A stretch of DNA of 64,000 nucleotides from Ipomoea triloba (lineage: Eukaryota > Streptophyta > Magnoliopsida > Solanales > Convolvulaceae): positions 20,539,810 to 20,603,809 of the forward strand of contig NC_044924.1 of NCBI RefSeq assembly GCF_003576645.1, read 5' to 3'. Each line of letters begins with the position of its first letter. The stretch's first letter is position 1. The notes under the pieces were generated by a model. That model was not told the origin of the DNA, ran no database searches, and was given only the letters and a program-made list of their open reading frames with translations. The translations under genes and the position numbers were made by a program. Positions 11,361 to 22,605 of the stretch are shown one piece after another.

Positions 11361-12960
11361 GCCTCCCGAATCTGTCGGCGAACGCCATAGAGAGGCGGTC
11401 ACCGTAGGCGCACGACTGGTGACGGTGGAGGAAAAGATTAAAGCTACGAAAATGGGGAGTGGCGAGGCCAGAGGGAGGCTCTCGTTTCATAGGTTGTTGT
11501 TTCTTCGGACAATATCCACCGGGTTCTTAAGTCTAATTATCTCCCGGAAACCAGCATAGTGTGTTGTGTGACACTTGCAAAGTTACAGAGAGACCAAGTA
11601 TGCAAAAGTAAATACAATGTGTTCACTCAGCTACATCAGTTTAAGGGTCTGTAAGACCATACCAGAAAATCACAATGCTACAAAAACCTCTTATTGGTAA
11701 TCCTCTTTTCTACACATTCATTTATTCATGCAACTAATGAGTGTCACAATCATAATGGTTGGTGGTGGTTAGTTTTCTTTTGGGATATGATCAAAAATCC
11801 CAAAGGCACTTGAGATGTTCCTAAAAACATAGACTTGTTCGGCATATTTCTCGGTGAAAACCACTTCTGAGAGAGATAGAGAGGAAGAAAGTTGCCAAAA
11901 ATGGCTAACAGCGATTGCATGCCTTAATTTGTCAAGGCTGCAATTGACATCCCCTTCAACCAGCGCAACACTGACCCGAACCAAACGTCTTCAAAAGATG
12001 GCATATATCCTGGTAAAAATACCAGAATCTCAATCCCTGCAACCATAAAATTGGTGCTGGTGACGATGGCATGGATTCCCAACATGTAAGTTTTCTGATC
12101 TTCGCGGAAGGATCGTCGCGGATGTGTTTGACTACTGCGACGGCATCGCAGATCCCAACCGCACAGATGATCCTGGTCTGGGTCTGCGGCATGAGTGCAA
12201 AAGGCTTCAGATTTGGCCGCGGGTTCTTCGACCGGTCGTCCACTTAGGCCTTGCACGTGACCAAATTAAAGAACGCCCATAGATGATGAGTCGAGATCAT
12301 CTCACTGTACCGTAAAGCCTGTGACTTTGAGGCAAAATACATAGCGATGTTGGTCTTGCGTCCGCAGGCGGTTAGATCATCCACCGAAAACATCAACGAC
12401 TGAGGAGCTTCCTCGTATCAACGCGAGCCGCAGCCGAGACCAGGTGATTAGCCTGGCACAGCGGCTACATAGGCGCGCACCTCATGCTATGGACTAAGGT
12501 GATTTCAGCCATGCATTGATTTTCGCCCTACGAGTGATGTTATCCACCTCTTGAACCAAAGGTTTATGGGTTTTCTTGTAATTACGCACCTTAGTCCATA
12601 GCATGCAGGCTCCGCATGCAACTTTATGCGTCACTGAACAATGTTGGGCTCAGATCGAACCGCCGTGTGTGTGGGTAATAAATTCTTTTGTATTCTTCAA
12701 ACCTATAAGCCCTGCTAATGGTGCCCTCAGGACTCAGGAGAACCATGACAGGTGGCATGAACCTCTACTGACATGGCGACATATGTGGATAAAGCTAAGC
12801 TGAAACTACTTTTGAAAAGAATCTAAAGAAATCTGCTTAGGCAGTAAAGGAAAACAGCATGGTTGTATTGTTATTTTCCATTATTAATATTAATATTAAT
12901 ATTAATATTAATATTATATAATAATAATAATAATAATTATTATTATTATTATTATTATTG
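11361..12960. other. Interior of the LARD-like Gypsy, no recognisable gene
   Basis: This stretch holds only short frames. The part at about 11850-12440 is more GC-rich and evenly composed than its surroundings and could be captured host sequence, but I recognise no domain in it. A perfect 19-bp inverted repeat lies at 12483-12501 and 12587-12605. It ends in an ATT/AAT microsatellite at about 12880-12959. Confidence 0.5.
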
Positions 12961-13300
12961 GTTGTTCTCCCTAGTGGCGTTGTGAGGTCCGACCTCACCA
13001 CCTGACGCTAGGCGAAGTAGTCAATCTATGGTCACGGTCGTGCGCGCCGACCCTGACCATGGTATTCTCTAGTGGCGGTGCGGGGCCCGCGCCTGCTCAC
13101 TACTTTACGAAGAGCTCATTTTTTACTTATTACATATACGTTGGTCCGACCAAGAATTTGTTTTTATTATACTGAAGTATTTTTCAATTACAAAATTAGT
13201 CTGAGTTCGACAAATTTTACCCTTCCGAGAGGGGAGAAGCGTTGGGCTAGGCCGACCTCTCAATCAAAGATTTAGCCAACCTCATTTAAATGGCTAGTAC

Positions 13301-13647
13301 TCTAGGGGCAGCACGAGGTCCGACCTTGCTTATCGCCGAACGGACGAGTCTTTAAGTCCAAAGGCCAAATTGCATTGACTTAAAACGACAAAAACACCCT
13401 AGGGGCGATACGAGGTCTGACCTCGACTATTGCCGAACGGAAGAGTCCCTAGACGCAAGGCCAAATGGCCTTGACTTAGGACGACTAAAAGCCCTAGGGG
13501 CGGTATTAGGTCCGACCTTGCCTATCGTCGAACGGAAGAGTCTCTAGGTGTAAGACCAAATGGTCTTGACTTAGAACGACTGACACCTTAAGGAGGGTAC
13601 AAGGTTGGACCTTGCCTACCATCGAACGGGTGTGCTAAGGGCTGAGG
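13301..13647 (+). repeat. 95-bp tandem repeats in the Gypsy 3' region
   Basis: Three full units and a partial one follow each other, starting near 13301, 13398, 13492 and 13587. Each opens with a CCTAGGGGCG-like block, then GAGGTCCGACCTTGC, CGAACGGAAGAGTC, and ends near CTTGACTTAGGACGAC. A more diverged unit may precede them at 12970-13110. The array lies between the body and the 3' LTR. Tat-lineage elements are known to carry such arrays there. Confidence 0.75.
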
Positions 13648-13973
13648 GTTGAGGTACCTTGGTCTAACGCCAACGCGAAAAAGCAAACGATAAGAAAAAA
13701 GCCAAAGAAAGAAAATACAAATACAAAACAAAAAAAAAGATATATACAACATTATGCGAGCAAAAATATAAGCAACCCCCCGTTGCCTAGACGGAGAAGA
13801 CTTGGATCACAAGGCTAGTGGTGCAGGCTTAAAACATGTTTGAGGAAACAAAGTACTTCCATTTAGGTTGACCGAAAGCATTCATCCAAGCAGTGAGCCC
13901 GGAGTGGATTCGATTAGGCCAGACGTTTACTCTCTTTCACTGACGACTTCTCGCAGCTCAGAGAGTGGGGGAC

Positions 13974-14421
13974 TGATGATGGAGATATTAGAAGCGGCCC
14001 AATATAATAGAGACCCGGGGCTCGGAAGTGCATAACTCAAGCAACCCAAGAAGAGTCTCGAACCCAAAGCCCGTCTCTCGGTCCAGAATGATGGGCCTTG
14101 ACTTAGTCTTATGGCCCACCGTATGGGCATTGACTTCGTCTCGTGACCCACCATGAGTTTAGCTTGAGAGGTTGAGATTTTATCTGTATAAAATAGCCTG
14201 GTACAATTATTACAGGATCATGTCTTATTCCAGATGTCACTTACCATACTCAATCATTTACACATTCTTATTCCTTTCTTAGAATACATTCTTTGTAATC
14301 TTCTTTCATCAATCAAGGAAATATTAATTCAATTATATTATCCTTACTATTTACATTCGTTATACTTTATGCGAGTTTATTGATCCGTATAATTGCATAC
14401 CCGGGTTAATTTTCTCCATCA
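13974..14421 (+). repeat. 3' LTR of the LARD-like Gypsy
   Basis: It begins TGATGATGGAG right after a purine tract (GAGAGTGGGGGAC) and ends CTCCATCA, giving inverted termini. The last 218 bp match 8488-8701 closely. A TATAAAATAG box lies near 14186, suggesting the promoter. The exact first base could be 13974 or 13977, because TGATGGAG at 13977 pairs perfectly with the end. Confidence 0.8.
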
Positions 14422-15090
14422 TTTATATTTTTTATTTTTTTGTTGGTTTGTTTTTGTTTTTCTTTGAATAGTAAAAACAATAACTTAAATGCTAAGTCAT
14501 TTCTCCACCATTTCATCAAAGTCCGAGTAACTGATTCAATGCTAGATCATCACGTATATACAAAAATAAATCACATAAAAATGACTTAAAAACAAAAAAA
14601 GGACATATCTTTAAGCATATGCATACATGTTCCTGCACACGGAAGACGTGCTAATAAACATATGCATACATGTTGAAAACTTAGAAATTATGAAGAAAAC
14701 CGAGAGAGAATACAGACCAATGGAAATGTTAATGGCAACGATGATCAAGACCGGGAATGACGACAACCACCATTCTTGGAAAAACCTTAGAGAGAGGATC
14801 CAATTCTTGAATCTCTTGAGTAGTGCACAGGGGGAAGGCAAACCCAAGGTTGATCCTATCATTTTATAGGCATGGCGTAGGGATCTTTTTTTTTTTTTTA
14901 TTTGCAGGCAATTAGTAATTCTCATTCCCTTTTTCAATTTTCATTTTCTAGTACTAATGATTAATTTCTGTTTTCTTTTTCATTTTCAATCAATTAGGGA
15001 TCTTTTTTATTTATAGTCAATTTTTGTTTCCTTTTTTCATTTTCTATCAATTAGGTGCCAATTAAGGCACAAATATACATAGGAGTTATA

Positions 15091-15139
<49 letters not shown>

Positions 15140-15397
15140 CATTATTTTAATTATTATTATTATTGTATATAATATGATTGACATTCATAATATATTAGCA
15201 TATATATAATATAATATGATTGAAAATATTTGTTACGATTTAATGAACAAATTAATTTATAATTAATAGATATTATTTTGTAATTTTCAATTCCAATAAT
15301 ATGTTATATTCTTGATTTAATTTTCAATTCCAATAATATATCATATTCCTGATTTAATTTTCTACTAATAAATGATGACATTCTGGACGTGATCTTC

Positions 15398-15474
<77 letters not shown>

Positions 15475-15828
15475 AAGAAAATTTTCGTGTATATATAAAT
15501 ATTACCAATTTTATTGCACGTACATTACCGTGTATAAGTGACATTAATATGCTAGTATTTGTTACGATTTAATGAAAAAATTAATTTAATAAAATAATAT
15601 TATGTAAGCAAACAATTCGTGTTAGTAGGTTATTACCATTTGAGAATTGGTTGGAAATGATTTGAAAATAAAATATAATAAATATTTGATTTAATTTTAC
15701 ATAGGGCTTGCCAATTACAATTATTAGATATTATTAGCATATATAATATAATAAATATGATTAACATTCATAATTTTTGTATCTCGGCCAGAATATGAGT
15801 ACATTTAGATAAATGTTAAAAAAAAAAA
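14422..15828. repeat. AT-rich spacer with microsatellites
   Basis: No gene is seen here. It includes a TTA tract at about 15088-15140, a long TA tract at about 15402-15470, and several near-duplicated AT-rich phrases (for example CAATTCCAATAATAT twice near 15290-15340). Frames here are short and unrelated to known proteins. Confidence 0.6.
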
Positions 15829-17277
15829 GGCTAAAGTGTAATCGGGCACCATGAACCATAAGTTATTCTTCATACGGCACCCTGTTCTTTCATAAGGGAC
15901 AATTCAGTGCACAAACCATTAATTTTTTTCGCCTAAACTTTTCATATGTTACTTACGGGTAACTGGTAATAATATGCTTACATGTAATTATTTATTTATT
16001 TATTTTTTTTTTTGTAAATAGTTGCTCGTATTTGTTGCCTTGCTGGATGAGGGGGAGATACCAACTTCCATTGTCGCAGCCTGCCGGTTACCGTCACTGG
16101 AAAAGAGTTGTTCGTCCACCGGAGTTCACCACCTATTCGCCGCCGGTAACCGCCGTTTCCTCAACTCGTCCGCTGCTTTGATGTGTCCGAAAAGTTGGTG
16201 GCCTGCTGATTGTGAGAGACAGAGAGATGGGAGATGAGGGGAAACCACGTCTGTTTCTTCCATCTACAGTTCTACACCATCAAGATTTCTCCATTTTTCT
16301 TCGTATCACATTTCAATCTTCTCTTTTTTTTTTTTTTGGGTTGCTTTTTAATGCAAACAGATTCCATTGGAAACTCCGGGGCCATCTTTTTAATGCAAAC
16401 AGATTCCATTGGAAACTCCGGGGCCATTAAAACGGATTAAACAGATTCCATTGGAAACTCCGGGGCCATTAAAACGGATTCCGACCAACACATTCCTCCT
16501 TTTCTCTTCTGCGCCTGAATCATCATCCTTACCCCCATCTCAACTCTACTCATTCGAGACTCTTCAATTCTTCCAGAAACAGATACTGAGCTATGGAAGC
16601 ATGTGTTCAACATCGTCGGAGCCTCCTGTTTAAAGGACAACATATGGCGCAGTGCTCCGCCGTACACTGACNATAATCAACCAAAAACCAATACAATAAT
16701 TAATGTGACTGCCCACGCATGCATTAACATTAACAATTCATCCAAATACAAAAATCCAAATCTTTAATTTGATTGCTCATAAGGAATCAATCAATTAAGA
16801 AAAAAGAACCAAAAGAAAAAGAAGAAGATTGACTCGTCGCTTCACTGGTACGCCGGAGAAGTAGAGTCGCCAAGTTCACCGCCTACTTCCAGAACTTGCT
16901 GTCAACGCCGGCGAGAAAAGTGGTGCGGTGCTTGGTGGAGGCTGCTTCTGTTCTTGGTGCGGTGCTGCCATCGACAAGAGTGGAAGGGAGAGATAGGAAG
17001 AGAGAGAAAGAGATGAAACTTGTAATTTTGGGAATTGACTTAAAAAATGTCCACATCAACACATTACCTATGCCATGTCAACACATAACCGAATAACCTG
17101 CAAAAACTTCTAAGCTCAACACATTACCTATGCCATGTCAACACATAACCGGATAACCTGCAAAAACTTCTAAGCGAAAAAGTTTTAGTAGTTCGTGCAT
17201 TGAATAGTCACTTATAAAGAACAGAGTGCCACTTGAAGAATCAGTTGTGGTTCATGGTGTGGGATGACACTTTAGCC
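15829..17277. mobile_element. TIR DNA transposon, 1.45 kb, non-autonomous
   Basis: The ends are inverted repeats about 95 bp long: GGCTAAAGTGTAATCGGGCA at the left and its diverged complement ending ACACTTTAGCC at the right, with matching stretches for ACCATGAACCA and the GGCACYCTGTTCTTT region further in. Runs of 10-11 A flank both ends, compatible with an A-rich target duplication. No transposase is present. Two GC-richer blocks (about 16020-16230 and 16830-17000) could be captured gene pieces. Internal repeats are 30-bp units at 16351-16480 and two 60-bp units at 17056-17175. The one N at 16672 is an assembly gap. MULE-like is likely but unproven. Confidence 0.65.
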
Positions 17278-17462
17278 TAAAAAAAAATTGTAACAATCAA
17301 AACAACATTCTTATCTCATTAATATTATTCTATCATAATAATTACCATAATTACTAATAACCTATTATAACCAATTATAATTAATATTATTCTATCATTA
17401 ATATTATTCTATAATAATAATTAATATTATTAATATTTAATATTATTATTATTATTATTATT

Positions 17463-17632
17463 ATTACCATATTACTAAAATACCCCTACATTTAGGCGGG
17501 AAAATTCTAGAGGAGGATAATGCTTTTATATATAGTATAGATAGATAGATTACCATATTACTAAAATACCCCTACATTTGGGCGGGAAAAGTCTAGAGGA
17601 AGATAATGCTTTTATATATAGTATAGATATAG
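17463..17632 (-). mobile_element. Two tandem Helitron-like 5' ends
   Basis: Two nearly identical copies of about 84 bp follow each other. On the minus strand each starts TCTATACTATATATAAAAGC (17541 and 17627 are the first bases), close to the common plant Helitron 5' consensus beginning TCTATACTA. Each continues through CTAGA and CCCGCC to AATGTAGGGGTATTTTAG. No 3' hairpin plus CTRR end was confirmed, so this is a suggestion only. Confidence 0.35.
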
Positions 17633-17699
17633 ATTGATGGCCTCCTTCGTTTTAATAATATATAAATTCCAAAGATGTAAAACGCTTGTGTCATTAATA

Positions 17700-17933
17700 A
17701 AAATATGTTATATAACCAACATGGTTAGTGTAGTGGTTCAGCACCTCGTCCCTTAAGCATGAAGTTGAGCAAACCATTTAGCTAGTCCCTTACCACTTAG
17801 TGTGTTGACCGTTGGGACTAGCTAGTCGGCAACTCTAAATTGTTTAAACTCTAAATATTTTTTAGGTTAATATTTAATATTTTAGTATTAACTATTAAAG
17901 TATTAAATAGTTTATAATTATCAAGTCTTAAAA

Positions 17934-17998
<65 letters not shown>

Positions 17999-18370
17999 AA
18001 TTTTAAAAAAAATAAAAAATACACGGCGATTAATCCCCGCCTAGGCACTCCCCGAGCGCCTAGCAATTTTTTCAATAAATACAAAATATTAAAATTTAGA
18101 ATTTAAATTAAAATCACGTGTAGTATTATTCTTTTACAAAATAATTTGTTAGAAATAAATCTATGTTAGTGCAATTCATGTCTACACCTAACCCAAGCAT
18201 TGATTGATGTAGCCATTAATATTCAGGTACAATTTTTGTGTTGAATTATTGTGATAGTGTCGACAAAGTTGTCTTTCTCGTTGTTTCCTCTGATTAAGAT
18301 CTCTATTCTCGTTTTTAGAAAATATAAAAAATAAAATCCAACTAATATTTTAATGAGAAATTCCAATAGT
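17700..18370. other. AT-rich spacer, possible old SINE fragment
   Basis: No gene is seen. TGGTTAGTGTAGTGGTT at about 17730 resembles an RNA polymerase III A box, but no clear B box or target duplication follows. A TA tract covers about 17940-17987, followed by ACACACAC. The phrase GCCTAGGCACTCCCCGAGCGCCTAG near 18040 resembles a degenerate repeat also seen around 20880-21090. Confidence 0.35.
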
Positions 18371-18374
18371 TATT

Positions 18375-18975
18375 GCATAGACCATAATCCACACAACTTT
18401 GTGGTGTCGTGTGGACCACGACCCAAAAACGAACGTCAGTTTGTGTAATTTTTTTAACGCAACCAACTATAACATACTACCTCCATCATTTTGGTTGTTT
18501 GATTCGTTTAACGAAATTTAACTGAAGTTATTTTTAATTCAAATTTTCATAATATTAAATTTAGCATTAATATATAAAATTTATATATTTATAAACTACA
18601 TTAAAAGTACTATTAAATACAAAAAATTAAGTTTAAAAAAAATTACTAAAAAAATAAACAATGAAAAAAGAGTTGGTTTAACAAATGAATAGTAAATAGG
18701 ACAAGTAAAATGAGATAGAGGGATTACATTTTTATAACTCACAATCTCACATAATGTACATTATTCTAAAATATAATATACATTATTCTAAAGCATAATG
18801 TACATTATTCTAACTCATAAAGTACATTATCTTACCCCAAAAGTTTCAGCATTCTAAAACATAATGTACATTATTGTAACACATAATATACATTATTCTA
18901 ACACATAAAATACATTATTCTAACTCATAAAATTAAACAACATCCTTTTGAATCACAGTCCACACAATAATATCT
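18375..18975. mobile_element. Putative MULE-type miniature element with 20-bp motif array
   Basis: The left end has a hairpin-forming sequence (TCCACAC 18388-18394 pairs with GTGTGGA 18409-18415) followed by a CGAACGTCAGTTTG phrase, resembling the ends of the clear MULE elements in this window. The interior (about 18735-18935) has around eight imperfect copies of a unit like CATAATGTACATTATTCTAA. The right end (CAGTCCACACAATA, 18955) is degenerate, so boundaries are approximate. Confidence 0.4.
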
Positions 18976-19512
18976 GCTAGAATTAAGTTGGAACAAAATC
19001 TTGACCATTTCAACCATTTTTTGAACTGGAACCAACAATTCTAATCCAATGAAAATACACCTACTATTAATACTCAAATAATATACCTTCAGTTAAAAGA
19101 TTATATATTTATAAATAAACAAAACATACATGTTAACTGTAAGTATATAGTATGCTATGGTAGCATGTAAATAATTTGTTAAATTATCTACAGGAACATA
19201 ATGTCAACAATATAACAATTGATAGCTATCCAGAAGTTGGAATTATAGAAAATAAATAAAGGCTAAATGGCAACTCAAAGCTGTACTATCTCAGGAGCTG
19301 GGTGCAGGGGCAAGTAGCTCAAAACTTCCAACCTTTAATTAACTATAAAAAATATATATAGATTTTCAAGGGGAAGAAGGCTCAAAAAGTTCACAAAACA
19401 CAGCATATGGTGCCTTGCTATAATATAGATTTCCAATATACATTACAATTTACAAAGTACTGAGTAAATGTTAATGATAAACTTGAGAACAAACTAATTA
19501 TATTCTAAACTT

Positions 19513-19660
19513 TTTTTTGAATACTACCTACTCTATTACAATAGAGTATCTGTTCATAACTACTTTCTCAACAAATTGAAACACAAAGAGTCAATATCGC
19601 CACGCACAACCTCCCATATGAGGGAAAAACTTGGTGCCACTAGACCACAACGTCCTTGGC
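19513..19660 (-). mobile_element. tRNA-derived SINE with perfect 17-bp target duplication
   Basis: Read on minus it begins GCCAAGGACGTTGTGGTCTA and includes an RNA polymerase III A box (TGGTCTAGTGGCA), a B-box-like region near ATATGGGAGGTTGTG, and ends in an A-rich tail (poly-T on plus, 19513-19519). The same 17 bases, AATTATATTCTAAACTT, stand at 19496-19512 and 19661-19677. That marks a target-primed insertion young enough to keep both copies. It lies downstream of SmB. Confidence 0.85.
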
Positions 19661-19677
19661 AATTATATTCTAAACTT

Positions 19678-21280
19678 AATCCCTCATATAGTCATATCAA
19701 ACAAGAAAAACCTCATCCCTACATGGATTTCAACTAAAAACATCCCCAAATTGTATTAGTTAATTTATGTACCAAAAAGGGGGCAGCAGGAAAAAGGAAA
19801 TCAACATGAGAAGATAAATTATGTCACTACTTGCTACCAGTTTCTTAATCCTCTCACCCCTTTTTACCTTAATTTTGAGTACAAACTGCAATAGCTCCCT
19901 AATTCAGGGTGACAAAAACACTTGCTACACAAGTTCTGTAGTGCACCTGCACCCGCCAAAAGAAAAAAAATTTATAACAGACATTACAAATACATTAGGA
20001 GATCATACATGACAAAGGTTATCACAAAAAATCTCATAGTCCAGACCTAGTATGAATGTCAGCAAGTTCTGAATAATCTAACACTGGATTATATTCCTAT
20101 ACAAGTCTTTAAACCTAAGATTTAGCATCATTTTATTCCTCTGTAAATTAAAATTTCTCCTCTTTTTTAGCAAAACAACAGAGTTACCTCAACAATTATC
20201 GGGCACCAGAATATTAATGTAGAATGACTATCTTCACCATGTTCTATCATCATGCACATAATAAATTGATCAAAAGCCTCATTTAATTATCAAGAAGAAC
20301 ATCTGTCGTCTAAATATAACACTAGTTTCGAGCAACACTGATTAAACAATCCTACTCTAAATATAGGTTTGCATGCTAATCCACCTCCATTACCTTTTCA
20401 GGCATTCTAATGGAGTATTCCTCCATAGTGGCAAAAATCTCAATTCACAAATTTAAGTCAAGTTTCTAATTAAGAAAGGTAAGATGTACTCTATTTTATA
20501 CATGAAAAACATGAAAACATAAATAATCATGATATCCCTTTCTTACAAAATATAATAATAGAGATAGTTAGAGGACCAAGCATGCAAAAGGTCAGTAGAT
20601 TGAAGTTTCATTGCAAAGTAAGATCATGTCATAAAACATATACAGCATTCCAAGTGATGTGAAAGCTGATTAACCATCAATTTTGGCAACTAATCACATT
20701 CGTTAACCATGTACTTGGGCATCATTTCTTGTTCTTCATGTTTGTTCCATACATCATATGAGACCTCACACTTAAATCTATTACTCCTTTTTTAGCACAA
20801 AGATAATACAAATAGAAGCACTTCAGAGTTGTGATTCTATTTAAGACTACTAATATTCAATGTTGCAGAAAGCATTAGGCACTAAGCGGCGCTAGTCGGG
20901 CACTATATATATATATATATATATATATAATAAGACAGAGAAAGTTAGACGGTTATAATCCCTAAACTAGTCAAATATATACTTGCCAAGTCCGCTGAAT
21001 TGGACTCATACTTCCGAGCTAGACGCTTAGTTGGCCAGCCAACTAAAAGCTGACTAGGGCTGAAATCCCTCCGGCCTAGGGAGGCTAGGGCATTTTTAAA
21101 GCACTGCTGACATTTTTGGGCATATTTCAAAAACCACAACTCTGTATAAAATCCATTAGTCATTTTGCTGAACTCAAAAGGTTTAATTATCACCAATAAA
21201 ACAAACACAACAGAAACAGCAACACGAGAATTGGAAGCAATAAAGATAGAAGATTCGGTTGTACATACTGAATCCCACAA
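19678..21280. other. Region downstream of SmB, no second gene seen
   Basis: This lies 3' of SmB, which is read on minus, and must contain its 3' UTR and polyadenylation region. No long frame is convincing. About 20870-21120 holds a degenerate repeat with CTAGTCGG and CCTAGGGAGGCTAGG phrases and a TA tract (20905-20930), probably an old mobile-element remnant in or near the 3' UTR. Confidence 0.5.
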
Positions 21281-22048
21281 CTACTGATTCTGTGGGGGCG
21301 GCATTCCAGGACGGGGAGGTCCAAAGACATGAACTTGACCACCAGGAGGTGGAGGCGGCATCCCAGGGCGAGGAGGCTGTCCAGGCATATTGGGCCTAGG
21401 CGGAGCTCCGGGAGGTGGTGGACCCCTCATCATAGGAGGAGGCGGCACCATAGGCCGTTGCCCAAACTGCGGCGGGAATTGCCCTGGCGGAAGAGGTCGG
21501 AACTGCTGCGGCGCTCCCATTGGAGGCACGCCTGATCTAGCCATCAAGGGCTGCGGTGGAGGAGCCATTCCCGGAGGCGGTTGCTGAGGGTAGTTGATCG
21601 GAGGACGAGAGATCTGAGGTTGCATCATTCCCGGAGCGGGCCCACCAACACCACGAACCGGACCAGCAAGTCCGGGCTGGGCCTGAACCAACGGCCCAGT
21701 AGGAACCCCTCTCCCAGCGCCACGACCAATACCGGGCCCGGGAACGCCATTTGCAGCTCCAGTTGCCTTGACGCGGGATTCATCGGGAGGAGGCGGACCC
21801 TCAACAGTCATGGAGATAACTTCTTCGCCACGGAGGAGGAGAAGGCCGAGAGTGCGGCGATCCTCGCGCTCTTCTTTCGAGCCCTTAGTCGGTGGAAGCT
21901 TCCGGAACTCCTCGCAATCTCCGAGAACGAGATTCATGTGGCGATCGAAAGCCATGAATTTTCCGACCAACTGACGGCCGTCCTGGACCGTGACACGTAT
22001 CCGATAATTGATGTATTGAAGCATCTTGGAAGTTTTCGACATCGACAT
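21281..22048 (-). CDS. SmB: Small nuclear ribonucleoprotein-associated protein B (SmB)
   Basis: This 255-residue protein is intact from ATG (22048) to TAG. It is the SmB/B' subunit of the heptameric Sm ring that binds the Sm site of U1, U2, U4 and U5 snRNAs in the spliceosome. Residues 1-90 form the Sm fold: the Sm1 part ([40 protein letters not shown]) and the Sm2 part ([20 protein letters not shown]). The rest is a Gly/Pro/Met-rich tail with repeated PPPPG/RPGMPP motifs, as in plant and animal SmB. Length matches plant SmB proteins. The frame is continuous with no intron in the coding part. Composition is GC-richer than the neighbours and there are no disabling changes, so it is most likely a functional host gene. 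The MULE upstream begins about 200 bp from its start codon. Confidence 0.96.
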   Translation of the reverse strand: MSMSKTSKMLQYINYRIRVTVQDGRQLVGKFMAFDRHMNLVLGDCEEFRKLPPTKGSKEEREDRRTLGLLLLRGEEVISMTVEGPPPPDESRVKATGAANGVPGPGIGRGAGRGVPTGPLVQAQPGLAGPVRGVGGPAPGMMQPQISRPPINYPQQPPPGMAPPPQPLMARSGVPPMGAPQQFRPLPPGQFPPQFGQRPMVPPPPMMRGPPPPGAPPRPNMPGQPPRPGMPPPPPGGQVHVFGPPRPGMPPPQNQ

Positions 22049-22131
22049 CTTGGCTGGATCCGAAAGAGAAAACCGGCCAAGGTTCCGCCTGGAAAGTGGG
22101 GCTTTAAGAGACGGCCGAAGGGGTTTAGGTA

Positions 22132-22140
22132 TTAGGGTTT
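22132..22140 (-). promoter_or_regulatory. Telo-box in the SmB promoter/5' UTR
   Basis: On the minus strand the sequence reads AAACCCTAA about 85 bp upstream of the SmB ATG, with a second CCTAAACCCC just downstream. This telo-box motif is known from promoters of plant genes for translation and RNA-processing factors expressed in dividing cells. Function here is inferred from motif and place only. Confidence 0.55.
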
Positions 22141-22276
22141 CTTTATGGCATTACGGTGGAAGATTATTAGGCGCGCGCAGAGCTATCTAATGTATAAAAG
22201 TGGAATTTTTTGAAAATGTGTAATATGAATTAACTAACGTACCCAATGCCCAAGTGGCCAATCGTTATACCCTACA

Positions 22277-22306
22277 CCACGGTGCACATAGCAATGTGCA
22301 CCGTGG
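22277..22306. repeat. Hairpin within the left MULE-1 terminal repeat
   Basis: CCACGGTGCACAT (22277-22289) is followed by a 4-base loop and its exact complement (22294-22306). The 13-bp stem could form a cruciform. Comparable perfect palindromes occur in the ends of the miniature element at 53755-54296. Confidence 0.8.
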
Positions 22307-22605
22307 GACTAAACGGCACCGTTCCACTAAGTGATGGGACGGACGCCGTTTAGTCCATCCAATCACCGTTATTTTTTTTTTTAATTAAAGTATATAAGTG
22401 ACGGAGAGTCTTCTTTAACAAGACTCCCGACTCTCTCGCTCCACTCACTGCACTCCCACTGCACTTCGACCAAGCAAGCAACACTCTCAAGCAAAGCAAA
22501 ACACAAACGATTCACACCAGAACTCAAGAACATCAGGACAAATACGCATTGATCAACAACAAATACACATCTTCATCGACTATCAAGAACACACGGAACT
22601 AAAAG

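Larger units (their letters stand above)
8488..14421 (+). mobile_element. Non-autonomous Gypsy (LARD-like) with truncated 5' LTR
   Basis: The two LTR copies agree closely over about 215 bp: 8488-8701 and 14204-14421. The first 230 bp of the 5' LTR are missing, replaced by the end of the upstream Gypsy LTR. After the 5' LTR comes the leader TTGGTGCTTTCATTGAGAG and a short gag-like start (8758-8955). No pol domain is present. Apart from the Copia insertion, the interior is non-coding, with tandem repeats at 13301-13647 and a purine tract at 13961-13973. It would depend on proteins from a relative for movement. Confidence 0.78.

Noticed and set aside
11956..12243. Minus-strand frame of 95 codons as a host gene
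   Set aside because: No recognisable domain, overlapping alternatives in other frames, and located inside a retroelement; mentioned only as possible captured sequence.
13301..13647. 95-bp tandem repeats as a CRISPR array
   Set aside because: Units are contiguous without spacers, and the genome is plant nuclear.
17730..17760. tRNA gene from an A-box-like sequence
   Set aside because: No B box, acceptor stem or anticodon arm can be folded.
21329..22135. Plus-strand frames across SmB
   Set aside because: They are antisense to the intact SmB frame, which has Sm motifs.
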